Source of the DNA: Zygnema circumcarinatum
Lineage: Eukaryota; Streptophyta; Zygnematophyceae; Zygnematales; Zygnemataceae
Assembly: GCA_037447605.1 (NCBI GenBank)
Contig: CM074804.1
Span: forward strand, 5,033,613 to 5,097,612
Direction: 5' to 3'
DNA: 64,000 nucleotides
In this document: positions 36,101 to 47,146 of the stretch, in pieces
Layout of the letters: every line of letters begins with the position of its first letter
How positions within the stretch are numbered: the stretch's first letter is position 1
The notes under the pieces: generated by a model
What the model was told of the DNA's origin: nothing
Database searches by the model: none
Seen by the model: only the letters and a program-made list of their open reading frames with translations
Position numbers and translations under genes: made by a program

Positions 36101-37828
36101 TGTGGACGGGTTTTATGTCACTGCAGCCTCACAAGGAGGAGAGGTGTGACTCGTTTCTTTCAGTTTTTACACTTTTTTCTTTGTCTGACATTGAGTCGAC
36201 TTTTTGCTGGCCGGCAGCCAAATTCCGATCACGGTAATCATTTGTATGTCCAGGTTTCCATATTATTTTTTGTGAACGGCAAGCTAATTTCAAAGTTTTG
36301 CTTTATGGCGTGTTCAGGTTTCTCTTCCTTGTTTACCCGCTCGTCTGTCTCGCTGCAGCAACCACCATAGAAGCGCTTCCTGATATGCTTCCCCTATCAC
36401 TCCATGGATCCTCCGAGCGTCCATCATTCCTCTTGCAGGTTTTAGTCTCAATCCCCGCTTTTGTCTCTATTCCTTTAGGAATGAGGTGTCTCCGACTACT
36501 CCAGTTCAAATGTGGCGGGGAACGGCTCGGCGTTTGGAATTGAAGATTGTATTTTCCAAAGTACCAATGCTGCTATCCTGCTCTGTTCATTCCGCGGCCA
36601 ATGTCCAATAAAGTCATCATGCAATGCTCACGTGCTGAATGTGTGAAACTTTTGTTTCTGTCCGGTGCCTGGTTGCAGTCTGTGAAATGGAGCCGCCCCC
36701 TTGTGATTGCAATCATTCTGTTGTTGTCATATGGTCGCAGCAAAGCCGTTCTATCAAACTATGCTGCGCCCATGCATGTCTACCGTCACCTTCCTCAACT
36801 CTCCGTTTCGCATTCCTTGGCTGCAGAAAAGACATGTAAGATCGCTGTAGTCATGTAGTCGGTTTTGCTGCTTGTTATCACATGATCCCCGCTGCTTGGG
36901 ATGGAGAAACTGATCATTTTCTTCCATTCAAAATTGCAGCGATAGCGGTTTGCGTGGGGAGCGAGTGGCACCGTTTCCCGTCGTCCTTCTTTCTGCCCTC
37001 CTCTCATTATCACTTGGCTTTTGTGGACGACGGGTTTCGAGGTCTACTCCCTTTCCCCTTTGATGCAACCGCAGGAGGAACAGCATCTGCCCCTCGCTAT
37101 TTCAACAATCAAAATAAGGCCTCGCCGCATCAGTTTGTAAGCCAGCATTCAACCTGAGCGCCAACGCCCCCCCTCCCCCCCCACCCCTCACTTCCCCGTT
37201 CATGCATCACAGTGCTGCTTCTGAAGATACGAGCAAGGCCGAACCCTCGGAGCAGTTGCCGCCTTTGACCTTTGCAATTTCTGTAATGAACTGTTTTTTT
37301 GAAATTGGGCCAACTATCTCAGAAAAAGACAAATGGGTGTTCATGCTTCATGGAGGGCTTCCCTTGAATCTGGCTCCTTATGAGATGGCTGATGCTTTTT
37401 TCTGGCAGGTGGACGAGGCAATATGTGACTATCTGGTTGAACTAGACCTGCAGCGCGATGCGTTCAAATCTCGTGGGAGCAATTCCTCCATTTGGCAGGT
37501 GGGCAGTGGAAACATGAATGCTAGACCCAGGAACAGTCTTTGACCCTGACTGGGGAGTCAGAAAGCCGCCTTTCTACTGCCCTGACCATGCAAAGATGCC
37601 TTCAGCATTTACGCCCAAGAACATGTCCTCATGTGAGTAGCCATCCTGCCATGCCTAGCCTCGTAACGTTCTGTTGGAAAGCTGAGAATCCAGGTTGTGT
37701 ATGAGGAGCCGTATTTGGATACAGCACAATCGCCGGCATTGTTCCGCGCCTTCGACATTCCGGGCGTTAGCGAGAAGTACAATGTGTTCGGGTCGTACCG
37801 GCTGCTGCGGAGGCGGCGGAGCAGCTGA
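33169..37828 (+). CDS. ALG9: Alpha-1,2-mannosyltransferase ALG9
   Basis: ER-membrane mannosyltransferase (GT22) that adds the seventh and ninth mannoses, from dolichol-phosphate-mannose, to the lipid-linked N-glycan precursor on the lumenal side. Eleven exons: 33169-33323, 34228-34338, 34703-34796, 35083-35242, 35435-35655, 35848-36143, 36318-36438, 36679-36835, 36940-37136, 37409-37498, 37694-37828, giving 578 aa. The GT22 lumenal loop motif HDCDETFNYWEP (from H62) carries the catalytic Asp/Glu pair. Successive hydrophobic helices fill the middle (LRSYLY, FLPSTFSMY, GWPFSVL, FLFLVYPL). The C-terminal lumenal part has CVGSEWHRFPSSFFLP, CDYLVELDL, the tryptophan of SIWQ and PYLDTAQSPALFRAF typical of ALG9. 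The start at 33169 is the first ATG in the frame that contains IPWRSAFLALMMSR; the exact N-terminus is the least certain part. The second exon begins inside the TAG-G acceptor at 34227. Confidence 0.92.
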
Positions 37829-38717
37829 CCCTTCCTGCTATGAGCCAGCTGCTCTGTTCTGATGTGTGCGGCTCGGGGCCGGCCTCGCTGAGGGCCGGGC
37901 CATGCGAGGAGGGGGGAGCTTTGTGGACAATTGGTGATGTTACCTTCTTGTTATCGATTCGGGCTGTTGTTGTTGTTGAGATGGATTGTGCAACGCAAAT
38001 TCACATCATAATACAAGCTACGATTTTGTAGCTGGAGGCTTTCTGGGTTCGGGATTTTCAACTATGGAAATTTTCAAACCCCACATACGTTGAATGGCTG
38101 AAATCTTCGAGAACCCTAATCCATTGAATAGTCTAATTCTTCCAAAATCCTTCAAAACTTAGAAATTCCAAACCATCCATGACCCGACGCCATTGACATG
38201 TATAACCCAACCCGCCCCCGTCCCCTTCCCCCTCCCCAAAACCTTAAACCCTTGTAAAGTGTAAACTATACACAAATCTGAACACCTTGAAGTGCGTAAA
38301 CTTTCCAAAACCCTTGAAAAGAGAGATTAAGGTTAGCGTTGAAAAGCCAAATGTTTCCAACATCCTACCTTTGGAATGTCAAAACCTTTGGAAAGACGAG
38401 CCCGCTTGTCAGAACAAGTTTATTTTGTACGGTTCATCTGTGTGACTGCATGAAACCACGCACAGTTCCGTATGGCGTGTCAATCTTTGACATTTCATGA
38501 AAATAAAAATTAGTCGAAGTCAGGACAAGGTTTCCTGTGACATAGTTGTAAAAGTGAAATCCGAAAGTTCTCTTCACGAAAGACCGCAAGCCCCGAGAGA
38601 TTGTCAGAGATTGACCGCCGTAGCAGAACTGTAACTATGACTGCGTACGCAACTGCGACAAAGAACAGCGACGGCCTCAAGAAATGCACATGATTGCGAA
38701 AACCTCATAAAGGAAGT

Positions 38718-38834
38718 GATGTGGCATTGATCTCACGATGGCGATGATGCCATCAAATGTACATGGCCAAAACCTTCATGGGGAACCACGAGGAACTGGT
38801 CGCGAAAGGACCTAAAGGAGGAAAGAAAAAAGCT
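38718..38834 (+). repeat. Dispersed 110-bp repeat, copy 2
   Basis: Same ordered blocks as the copy at 30731, from GATGTGGCATTGATCTCACG to GGACCTAAAGG, and both are followed by an AAAGAAAAAAGCT tail. The shared tail fixes the boundary of the repeat on this side. Confidence 0.75.
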
Positions 38835-38933
38835 AGGACCGGAAAGCTACGCCTAGGCTTATAGAGCAAACGCATGTGAGATGTCCACGTGAGGTCAGCT
38901 CAACTTCTCCCCCCCTAAACGCATCCCTATGTT

Positions 38934-38973
38934 TAAAAAAAAAGAAAAAAGAAAAAAGAAAAAAGAAGAAAAA
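38934..38973. repeat. GAAAAA microsatellite
   Basis: Imperfect AAAAAAG/AAGAAAAA tandem tract of about 40 bases in the region upstream of the GH63 gene. Confidence 0.8.
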
Positions 38974-39242
38974 TTGTGGCGAAAAAGCGTTGCCATGCGC
39001 TAGCTCTCTGATGCTCCAGCCTACGCTAGAGTATTACATTATCATTTCTCCTGCTTTTAAGGTGTGCGCCTTGCAGGGGGCTCTACCGCCGACTATCTGA
39101 TTGTCCCACTACCTAGCTTGTCCCTCCTCAACCTTCTAACTTTCTGACGCATTGTTACCTAGAAACATCAGCAGCACCTCCGTGCATATGCAAACTCCTA
39201 TAAAGTATCGTCGCTAAAGGATAAGTGACTGCAAGGAAAGCC

Positions 39243-42200
39243 ATGGCGTCGGTTCCAACGGACATTCCTGAGGAGGAACGAGGAGGTATCCCCATTCCAA
39301 GGGGAATGACAACCATGGGGAGTTCAGCTGGAGACATGCCTGACCCCTCCCCTGCCGGCAGCCTCGGGCGCTCTCCGGCCGACAAGCATCTCTGGCGAAT
39401 GAAGAGCCTGCGGAGGCTGTTCTCAATAGCAGACCGGTGAGTCTTACAGACTCTTCTCCAGCTTGTTAGGGGACCAGCTGCAGAGATGCGGTGGAAAAAA
39501 CAATTGAATATAAAGAGAACGGTGCAGTTTTCTTGTTTCTTATTGAAATGTAGCTCACGTCCTAGCAGTAATTGGAACTAGTTCACATGAAAGTGGTTTG
39601 AAACCTATGTTATTGGCGTTTTTCATATAAGCCAGCGTTAACACGAGAGTGACTGCAATACATTGTGACATATTGTGTCGCACTTATTATAGTTGTCTGA
39701 TTCCAAGAGCATAAATCTCAAAAGGTCTCGTTGGCTTAGGTGAATTTGAACTGGCAGCGACCCCGCTTATCAGCTTGAAGATACGGTGAGGGAGTCAATT
39801 GTGGAGCAATCAATGGAAGTGTTGCGTGCTAACGATTTAGGTGGCTATACCGTCCCAGCGAAAGGCCTCTACCCTTTCCAGGTAACTACTGCTTGTCCAT
39901 TCTCCAAAGAGTTGACTCCCTTGCGAGCTGTTAGCAGCAGGACCACCATCAGTCCATGAACTTGGTAAAGTTTTCTTCAGTTTCACAGGTAAGTTAGCAA
40001 AGGGTGAATTTTGAACTCTCCTGCTTGTGCTGCTTGAGCCCCTCGGGTGACTGGTTAAAGACCTTAGTCTACATTCCTAACCCTCCTCTTCATTCATTAG
40101 GAGGACTATGTTTGATATTTTTTTGGAAGCTCCATTGCCTGGCGATAGGCACAGTGTTCTTTGACGGAAAAAGCTTTGAGTTCACTTTCAGAAAGGGGAT
40201 CGACAACCTTCTCCTCATTATGAACATAACGAAAAAGTTTGAAATTTGAAGTTTAAAGCTGTTTGCAGTTGTAATGAGAAAAGTTGAGCTGGGTTTGTTG
40301 AGCTATGAATGGGGAGGAGTTCTCCGCAGTGGAATTGGGACTCCGCCATCGTTGCAGCCGGATGGGCGGTGTTTGATGAACCCAGGGCTTGGGCCGAGGT
40401 GGAAACTCTGATGTCTGGCCAATGGGAGGACGGAATGGTTCCCTCCATCATATTTCACAAGGACTCTGATACCTACTTTCCAGGACCTGAGATTTGGGGT
40501 ACGCCAGAAAATCCAAGTAGGACCACCGGTATTTCTCAGCCACCTGTAGCAGCTCTGTCTGTAAGATTTTTGTACGAGCATGCAGAGCAACTGGAATTGG
40601 CGCGAGAGAAGATTGAGCTTCTGTTTCCTAAGCTGCTGGAAAGCCACCGCTGGTGGTACAAGGTGCGGCATCCCCATCTGCACTCTGCTGATTGACTTTC
40701 CAACTGTAACTGTGCTTTGAATTGTTGAGTTGTTGACATTCTTTTCTGCAAGCACAACACATCTCTTTCTCTGAAGTTTGGTAATTTTGAATTTTTAGAG
40801 TATGCTGTATATGTACGTATTCTGTCCTTTTGAGTGCAGGCAAGAGATCCAAAGGGCACTGGCGTTGTGGCGATATTGCATCCATGGGAGTCAGGCATGG
40901 ACAACAGTCCTGCCTGGGATGATGCTATGCAGTTTCCTATAGGAAAGTTTCCCCCCTACGTTAGGCGTGACCTCACGCATGTGAATGCCGCAATGCGCCC
41001 CACCAAAGAGACATATGACCGTTACCTCACGCTACTATACCTGTAAGTGAAGGCTTTCCAAAGAGCTAGACTGAAGGTTTTTTGGATGCGGATAGTGATG
41101 CTTATTCTTGATTTTTTGGATAATGCCTGAATCTTTGTTACATGCGCAAGGCACTCCTTAACTAGCCTGTGGTGGAAATTGCTACTATTGTGTTGCATTG
41201 CCTGTCGACATAGGCGAATGCCGTTGCCGAAAAGTGATGTTTAATGGTGAGAAAATCCATGCAAATACTTACTGGGATCGTTCACGAGCTCTGCAGATTC
41301 AAAGAAGCAAACTCCTATGACATGAATCAGTTGTATGATATATCTCCGTTTAAGGTTGCGGACCTCTGCGTCAACTGCATTTTCTTCCGAGCCAACAGGG
41401 ATCTGCGCTGGTTGGCGTCAAAACTTGGCAAGGAGGATGTAGTCAAAGAGATTGACGGGTGGTTGGAGAAAGGATTTAAGGGCTTCATGCAGCTTTGGGA
41501 TGAGGAATCCGGCATGTTTCTCTGCAAGGACCTCATCACAGGAAAGCTTCTCGATGCTCGTATTTCAGCGGGATTTTTGCCTCTCTTTGCAGGTGGGTCT
41601 CTGGTCATTGTTTGGAATTGCAGGAGCAGCAGTCATGCAGAGCTTGATTTTTCACCAGTCCTCGATCTTAATGACCTCGTATCTGCATCAGAAGCAAGAG
41701 CTTACTGCTTTCGAAAGTCATTCCTCTTGCTCATTAAACTGAGGCAGAGCATATGTTCGTCTACATCTGTACTTAGCAGATTTTCCATTTTCTCACTTTG
41801 CCAATTTCCAAAGTTCTTTCTTGGTCTCTGGAAATTAATTTTACGGTGATCTCTGCAGGTGTTGCTACAAAGGAGCAAGCAGCGAGGATGGTGAAGGTGT
41901 TGGAGCGGTGGCTGAGCAAAGTCAAGTATGGGGTGCCTTCCATGGATCCCGACGACCCACGGTTTGAGCCTCTCCGCTACTGGCGGGGTCCCGTGTGGAT
42001 TATCATCAATTGGATGATCTCCAACGGCCTCAAATTCTACGGGTGCACGAACTTTCTTGTTCTTCCTATTTTTTAAAAAATTGGCGAAAAAGGAATGACT
42101 CCGAGAGGAGTGCCGGGAGAGAGAGTGTGTGTGTTAGAGAGATAGAACGATGGAGAATGGGAGGAACAGATTTATGTGAATTGGACTAGCTTTTGCTCGT

Positions 42201-42470
42201 TTCTGAACTTACGTGCCTACCATCTCCTCGCCCAGGTACAACAAACTCGCGGAGCGTGTCCGTGAAGACTCGGATGAGCTTACAAGCAAGTTTGGCCTCT
42301 TGGAGTACTTCAACCCTCTTACTGGGGAGGGAGCGGGTGGGCACGACTTCTCGTGGACGGCGTCCATGTGTCTTGCTTGGCTGGACCGCCCGGAGGCAGT
42401 CGCTATTGGCCACAAGATGACTGGAGACAAGAGGCATCTTCCAAAGTATGAACACGAGGTGTCACTGTGA
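39243..42470 (+). CDS. GH63 mannosylglycerate hydrolase-like glycosidase
   Basis: Inverting glycoside hydrolase of family 63, most like the mannosylglycerate/glucosylglycerate hydrolases known from thermophilic bacteria and Selaginella, which release glycerate from these compatible solutes. Seven exons: 39243-39436, 39758-39881, 40330-40662, 40840-41042, 41297-41592, 41859-42042, 42236-42470, giving 522 aa. The (alpha/alpha)6 barrel motifs are visible: GGYTVPAKGLYPFQ (93-106), WNWDSA (107-112), HPWESGMDNSPAW (231-243, with the putative catalytic acid D238), the RYWRGPVWIIINW block (exon 6) and GGHDFSWTA near residue 480. No signal peptide is evident, so it is probably cytosolic. About 65 N-terminal residues look disordered. 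Related alternatives are ER glucosidase I or trehalase-like GH63/GH37 enzymes, but ER glucosidase I is longer and membrane-anchored. All core motifs are intact. Confidence 0.85.
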
Positions 42471-43334
42471 GGAGCGCAGGGGCGAGGCATCGGTACAACT
42501 AGCGGGTTCAAGATAGGAAGTGATTGATCTCGGCAGCATTGACATGGTCGGCTCATTGTTTTCAAGCAAGGATGAAATTGAAGTGTTCAATTCGTCTATT
42601 TGTTCTATAGGTTCTATATGTAAGCTATGCCCGGTTATTTATTCGAAGGAAACTATTGTGTTCGCTGTTGCGGGGATGCAATTAGGCAAATCCCAAAGGA
42701 GAGAATCTACAGTTGTCACAGTTGTCTAGGTGTTGATATTAAATCAGGAAGTTGCTGCAGGATGATTCTCATTTTGCACACTTAAACATTGTTTGGTAAA
42801 GACCAATTGAATTCGAGTCGTATCTTTGTCAAGCTGTTGTTGTGAACAGCGCAAAAGAAGACAATCGCGGCGGCGAGACGCATGGGCTATGTCATGTGAA
42901 TGGTTGTAGTGGCTTGCAAAAGTGAACTGTCAAACTGCAACTTGTACTGACCTGACCAGTTTTCACCCAGCATCCCTCCAGAAATTTGTACTGTGTACGG
43001 AAGTCCTTGGTATGAGCTTGTAAGGATAGTCTTGGAAGAAACTAATTGCGGATGAAAACTGAAGTCCACAACAATAAAACATCGTATTGCATGCTACGAG
43101 TATAATGCAAAGCCTCGCTGCCTCGTCTCCAGGACAAAATGTCTGCCAACTCTTTCCCACAAGCTCGAAACCAGAAACTGATAAAGATTGTTACTTAGAG
43201 CACGGAACTTAAAAGACAAGTAATGTACACTATGTAAACAGTAACCCCCTTCCCCTTCCCCTTCCCCCTCTCCCACCCGCCCCCACCCCCTCCCTCTCCC
43301 TCCCCCCCTCATCAAAACCTCTGGCCATGCTCCC
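42471..43334. other. Convergent intergenic region
   Basis: Lies between the stop codons of the GH63 gene (plus) and the small Cys-rich gene (minus) and should contain both 3' ends. A CCCCTTCC-rich pyrimidine tract occupies 43245-43310. No other gene is supported. Confidence 0.5.
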
Positions 43335-44196
43335 TCAGGCAGCAGGCACACTCCCCTTCACTGGCAGCAACGGTGCAAGGCCGTGGTATGCCGTCTCGGG
43401 TGGCAGCCGGTGCGCACGGAGCGCGTTGTTGCTGCGTTGCCGGCGGGAGCAGAAGCACACGGCCGCCACCCCCGCGATCAGAAGGAGCGATATCCCCGTA
43501 ACGTATGCAGTGTTCGCACAGTCCGATTCGCATGTCCAATCGTCAGGACCAACGCTCTCTGCTCCGCCTATTTCGCTCAGAAAAAGGCACAAAAATAAAT
43601 GATTTCTCAGCTCCGCAGCTTTCAAGTCGATTAGGTCATTGACTCTGCGTTGAGTGCGTGCGTGCGTGCGTGCGGCGTATTGGTGATTTCGGCAGGACTT
43701 GCACACTGGGTTAGGTTTTCTGCCTAAGATTGAGAATCACAAAATGTACTCAATTGCGAAAAACAATGAAAGAGCCAAAGGATTAACGAAGCTTGTCTGG
43801 GCCGACATTGGCAGAAATAACTTTCAATGCTTGCTACCCTGAGGCATCCTCCTGCAGGAGAGGGCTGAAACGCACCCATAAACTCCGAAGCCAGTCTGAA
43901 GTGAGGACATAAAACAAGCCCATTACGGCCGAATCCCAAGATCCTGCTCCCGCAAGCCTGTGCACAATTGAAAGGAGCAAAGTGCCCTTGTGAGATGCGA
44001 CCCTTTTCATGGAGAAGCATAAAAAATTAACATATTAGAGTTTCCGGGACCACAAAGAACTGACCATACAGCTCCTAACACATCTCTGGTTGTCGTCCAG
44101 CGAGAGGCTCTCGCAAGCCGAGCAGTCACAGAGGGCTCCCATGACGCCTGCTACGAGAACGAACAGGAGAAGGATCGTACGGCCGCTCACAGCCAT
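43335..44196 (-). CDS. Small Cys-rich single-pass membrane protein
   Basis: Two-exon model, family not recognised. The first exon, 44196-44065, encodes a clear signal peptide (ILLLFVLVAGVMGALC) followed by five cysteines in 20 residues (CDCSACESLSLDDNQRC, then C) and ends at a good GT donor. The downstream frame that stops at 43335 encodes an acidic, Cys-containing stretch (DWTCESDCAN), a transmembrane helix (YVTGISLLLIAGVAAVC) and a basic cytosolic tail of about 30 residues. This is the layout of a small type I membrane protein. The acceptor of the second exon is unsure: candidates near 43705 and 43567 keep phase, so length is about 120-165 aa. Expression evidence would be needed to fix it. 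Confidence 0.5.
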
Positions 44197-45037
44197 GGAG
44201 ACGCTAGAAGAAACGGGGGAGGGAGAGGAGCGAGCCGCCGCGAAATAAGCTCGGGCGTAGCCCTTCTTCTGAGTGCCGGTGGCGGCTCCCGTCACATATG
44301 ACGTCATTGCCCGATCGTACAGGACGGCGCCTGCCGGAATCGGTTGCCGTACGACCGGCGGCTTCAAGGAAATTAAAGGGTAGTGCTAAATTCACACCTT
44401 TTTTGTCTAGACACAGACCTTTCTTCGCCGGGCAGATTCTATTTTAGAAAAAAATACTTCTTTTTCTCTTTAATACTTTTTTTCACACCTCTCTGGAATC
44501 GATACACACCTTGTTCCGTCGTGCAGATTTTATTTACTATCCGCTCGAAGCGGAGGATCCGTCCGCCACGAGATCGCTCGCAGGGCGTACGTCCTTCACA
44601 CGTGCGTGTAATCTCAGCTGTCGATTCCATCGCAGATCGCACCAAGGCAGATCACCGTTCGATCTGCAGCTGGGCTCGGTCCCAGGCTCCCAGCGAATGT
44701 CACGTGCCCACGTGTGCAGCCAAAGCCGGATCGCGCGTGCAGTGCGTTCGTCCCTCGGCCCAATATCTCCGCAAAATTGAGCGTGACCGGCCAGCCTGCG
44801 GCGGCTCGTAAATTGACAATTGGCAGCCAATCACCACCTGCCACGTGTTCTTCGTATGACGTGGTTGTGATTGGTTCATGCTCTCAATAGAGGGAGTCAG
44901 ACATTGACCATGGCCAAATCAATTTAGTAAGCCTGTCGGGCGAATTAAGCATTGGCTAGGTAATTTCGGTACGGTTTTGTACGGCAGAGCCACGGATCCT
45001 GACCCGGAATTCGTACACGAAAGTTTGACTTTTAGTA

Positions 45038-45520
45038 CAGTAGACCCCCCCAATATTTTCGCCATGGTTTCGGCAAATATTGGGCGAAAATATTGGGTAG
45101 CGAAAATATAAGGGTGTCCGTGTTAACAATAGGCGGGCGGTATTAGGTTGGAGTTAGTGTTTGTTCGTACGTATCGTATCGTATCGTATCGTATCGAAGC
45201 CACAAAGAAGAGAGGAACGAGCGCCTCTTACGGCGGCCCGTGCGGGAAGAGTCTTGAGCCCGTAACGGCTAGTACAGCTAGTACGGCTCGTAAGGTTAGT
45301 ACAGTACGGCTAATACGGATAGTACGGATCTTAAGGCTAGCACAGTACGGTCAGTACGGTCAGTACGGTTCGTAAGGCTAGTACAGTACGGCTAGTACGG
45401 TCAATACGGCGAGTACGGCTAACACAGCCTTACCGTACAAAAAAGTGGTTTTGGCAAAATCAGGGCGAAAATATTGGGTAGCGAAAATAAGAGGGGCGAA
45501 AATATTGGGGGGGTCTACTG
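45038..45520. mobile_element. Pogo/Tc1-mariner-like MITE with TA duplication
   Basis: 483 bp, with ends CAGTAGACCCCCCCAATATT and the exact inverse complement, flanked on both sides by the dinucleotide TA, as expected for Tc1/mariner-pogo insertion. The CAGTAG-C-rich start resembles Tigger/pogo termini. The inside has a GTATC tandem tract (45166-45197) and a degenerate array of AGTACGG/CTAGTACGG units (45260-45420). No coding capacity. It is inserted in the larger foldback element. Confidence 0.8.
45166..45425. repeat. GTATC tract and degenerate AGTACGG array
   Basis: First about six GTATC units, then from 45260 some fifteen units of the pattern (GCT)AGTACGG with variations GTCAGTACGG and GCTAATACGG. 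The GTACGG word is also common elsewhere in the window, especially 28.4-33 kb. Confidence 0.75.
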
Positions 45521-45523
45521 TAT

Positions 45524-46187
45524 AGGAGAATGATGGATGCTCCCCCTTTTTTTGATATCCTCTCCCCTGATTTCTTTTTGAGAGGCAAAAATATGTTAGT
45601 GTCTGCCCGAATCCGCTCGGAGCGGAAGATCCGTCCAGCTCGCACGAGCGAGTGCGAGCGTCCCTCGGCCCGAGATCTCCGGAAAACTATGAGCTGGACC
45701 GGCCAGCCTGATTTTTTTGGGAAAATTTACAGCCAATCATCATTCGCCACGTGTTTTTTTGTATGACGTAGCAAATTGTGATTGGTCTAGGCCCTCAATA
45801 TTAACGGTATGTCGACTTTCCTCGAAGCTGTGACCGTACGACTTTGTACGAAACCGATTCGGTTACTTACATCCGTACGGACGCGTCCAGGCGCCACCGC
45901 GTGCAGTTCGCGAACTTACCGTCTTACCGTCATACCGAGACACGTGGGCGCGTGCCATTCGCTGGGACCGAGACCGACTGCAGATCGAACGGTTGCCGTG
46001 GTGCGATCTGGGAGAGCGACAGCTGAGATTCACCGCAAGTGTGAAGGACGCGCGCACTCGCACGAGCAAGCTAGACGGATCTTCCGCTCCGAGCGGATTC
46101 GGGCAGGCACTAACATATTTTTGCCTCTCAAAAAGAAATCAGGGGAGAGGATATCCAAAAAAGGGGGAGCGTCCATCATTTTCCTTA
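45524..46187. mobile_element. Second foldback element, nested
   Basis: Arms starting GGAGAATGATGGATGCTCCC (left) and the inverse of GCGTCCATCATTTTCC (right) are inverted copies over about 130 bases, including GATATCCTCTCCCCTGATTT and the CGAATCCGCTCGGAGCGGA block. The centre again has CAGCCAATCATC and CCACGTG, so it belongs to the same foldback family as 23187-24149. It abuts the pogo-like element directly. Confidence 0.7.
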
Positions 46188-46726
46188 GAATACTAAATTC
46201 GGGAATTTAGTACGGCGATGGTCAGTGTCTGACTCCCATAATGTACGGTATTTCGCTTCTCCTCGAAGCTTTGGCCGTACGACGTTGTATGGACCCACTT
46301 TGAGCCGGCTTTGGTGGGACACGTGGGCACGTGCCATTCGTTGGGACCGAGCCCTGCGCCAGACCTAACGGTGCCGTGGTGAAAATCGACGGCGAAGATT
46401 CTCCCGCATGTGTGAAGGACGCATACCCGCGAACGATCTCGTGGCGGACGGATCTTCCGCTCCGAGCGGATTCGGGCATGCCGATATTTTCCTTCTCTCA
46501 AAAAAAAGGAATTCAAGGGGGCGAGATAAAGAAAATGGGGCGACGGGGTACAATTTTCCTTGTTTTGCAAAAATAAAATCTGCCCGGCTGAACAAGGTGT
46601 GTATCGATTCAAAAAAGGTGTGAAAAAAGCATTTTCCGCTTTTAAACCTTTTTTGTCTATTTTAAAATCTGCCCGCTGAAAAAAAGGTGTGTGCCTAGAC
46701 AAAAAGATGTGAATTTAGCACTACCC

Positions 46727-47146
46727 TGATTAAATCGCGTCCACACAGAGACTTTCCGACCTGGTCGAGTCGTTGAGCTGACGTGGCGCCACTGAAAACG
46801 ATGTGGCATGCAGTTGGGCCACGTGGCACCGCCTAATAGGCCCAAGCACGCCGACAAGCTTGCCGGCGTTCGAGAGGTCGTACCTGATCCGTATGCCGGC
46901 CGGCAGAAAACCAGCAGGAAACCGGCGGGAAACCGGCAGGAAGTTTGTTGCTCGTCCTGCGGGGCAGGGCTGGGGTCGCGGGGCGGGGCAGGGACGGGCA
47001 GGCACGGGCCGGAGGGAGGGAGGGAGGGAGGGAGGGAGGGAGGGAGGGAGGGAGGGGGAGAAAGCGCACGCACTCAGGGGGAGGGCCGGGGGGGGGGAAG
47101 GGGGGGGGCCGAGGGGAAGGGCGAGACTGCTTCTGGAGGGAGCCCC
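46727..47146. promoter_or_regulatory. Upstream region of the PLAC8 gene with GGGA tract
   Basis: GC-rich purine-strand DNA directly 5' of the PLAC8 start codon. Bases 47013-47057 are tandem GGGA/GAGG units and 47085-47108 a G run, a composition that could form G-quadruplex or triplex structures. Core promoter elements are not obvious. Confidence 0.45.

Larger units (their letters stand above)
37829..39242. other. Intergenic, ALG9 to GH63 gene
   Basis: Contains the ALG9 3' untranslated region, an AT-rich stretch with many AAACCCTT/CTTTCCAAA-like words (38090-38400), a copy of the dispersed 110-bp repeat at 38718-38834, and an A-rich GAAAAA microsatellite at 38934-38973. No gene seen. Confidence 0.5.
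44378..46726. mobile_element. Foldback element split by nested insertions
   Basis: Outer terminal inverted repeats begin GGGTAGTGCTAAATTCACA on both sides and stay similar inward for several hundred bases (including the GGGCAGATTYTA and TCCGCTCCGAGCGGA-like blocks). Left arm 44378 to about 44960, right arm about 46196-46726; together they make an element of about 1.1 kb, like the one at 23187-24149, with which it shares the CAGCCAATCACC and CCACGTG core. The interior is interrupted by a pogo-like element (45038-45520) and a further foldback element (about 45524-46187). No transposase. No convincing outer target-site duplication. Confidence 0.75.

Noticed and set aside
37518-37624. An extra in-frame exon in ALG9 (ATGCTAGACCCAGG onward)
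   Set aside because: Joining 37498 directly to 37694 gives the family sequence SIWQVVYEEPYLD without a gap. The candidate has no clean phase-compatible acceptor and no match to ALG9.
44439-46702. Several 60-170 codon frames in the nested elements
   Set aside because: They are inverted duplicates of each other within foldback arms and contain no conserved protein motif.
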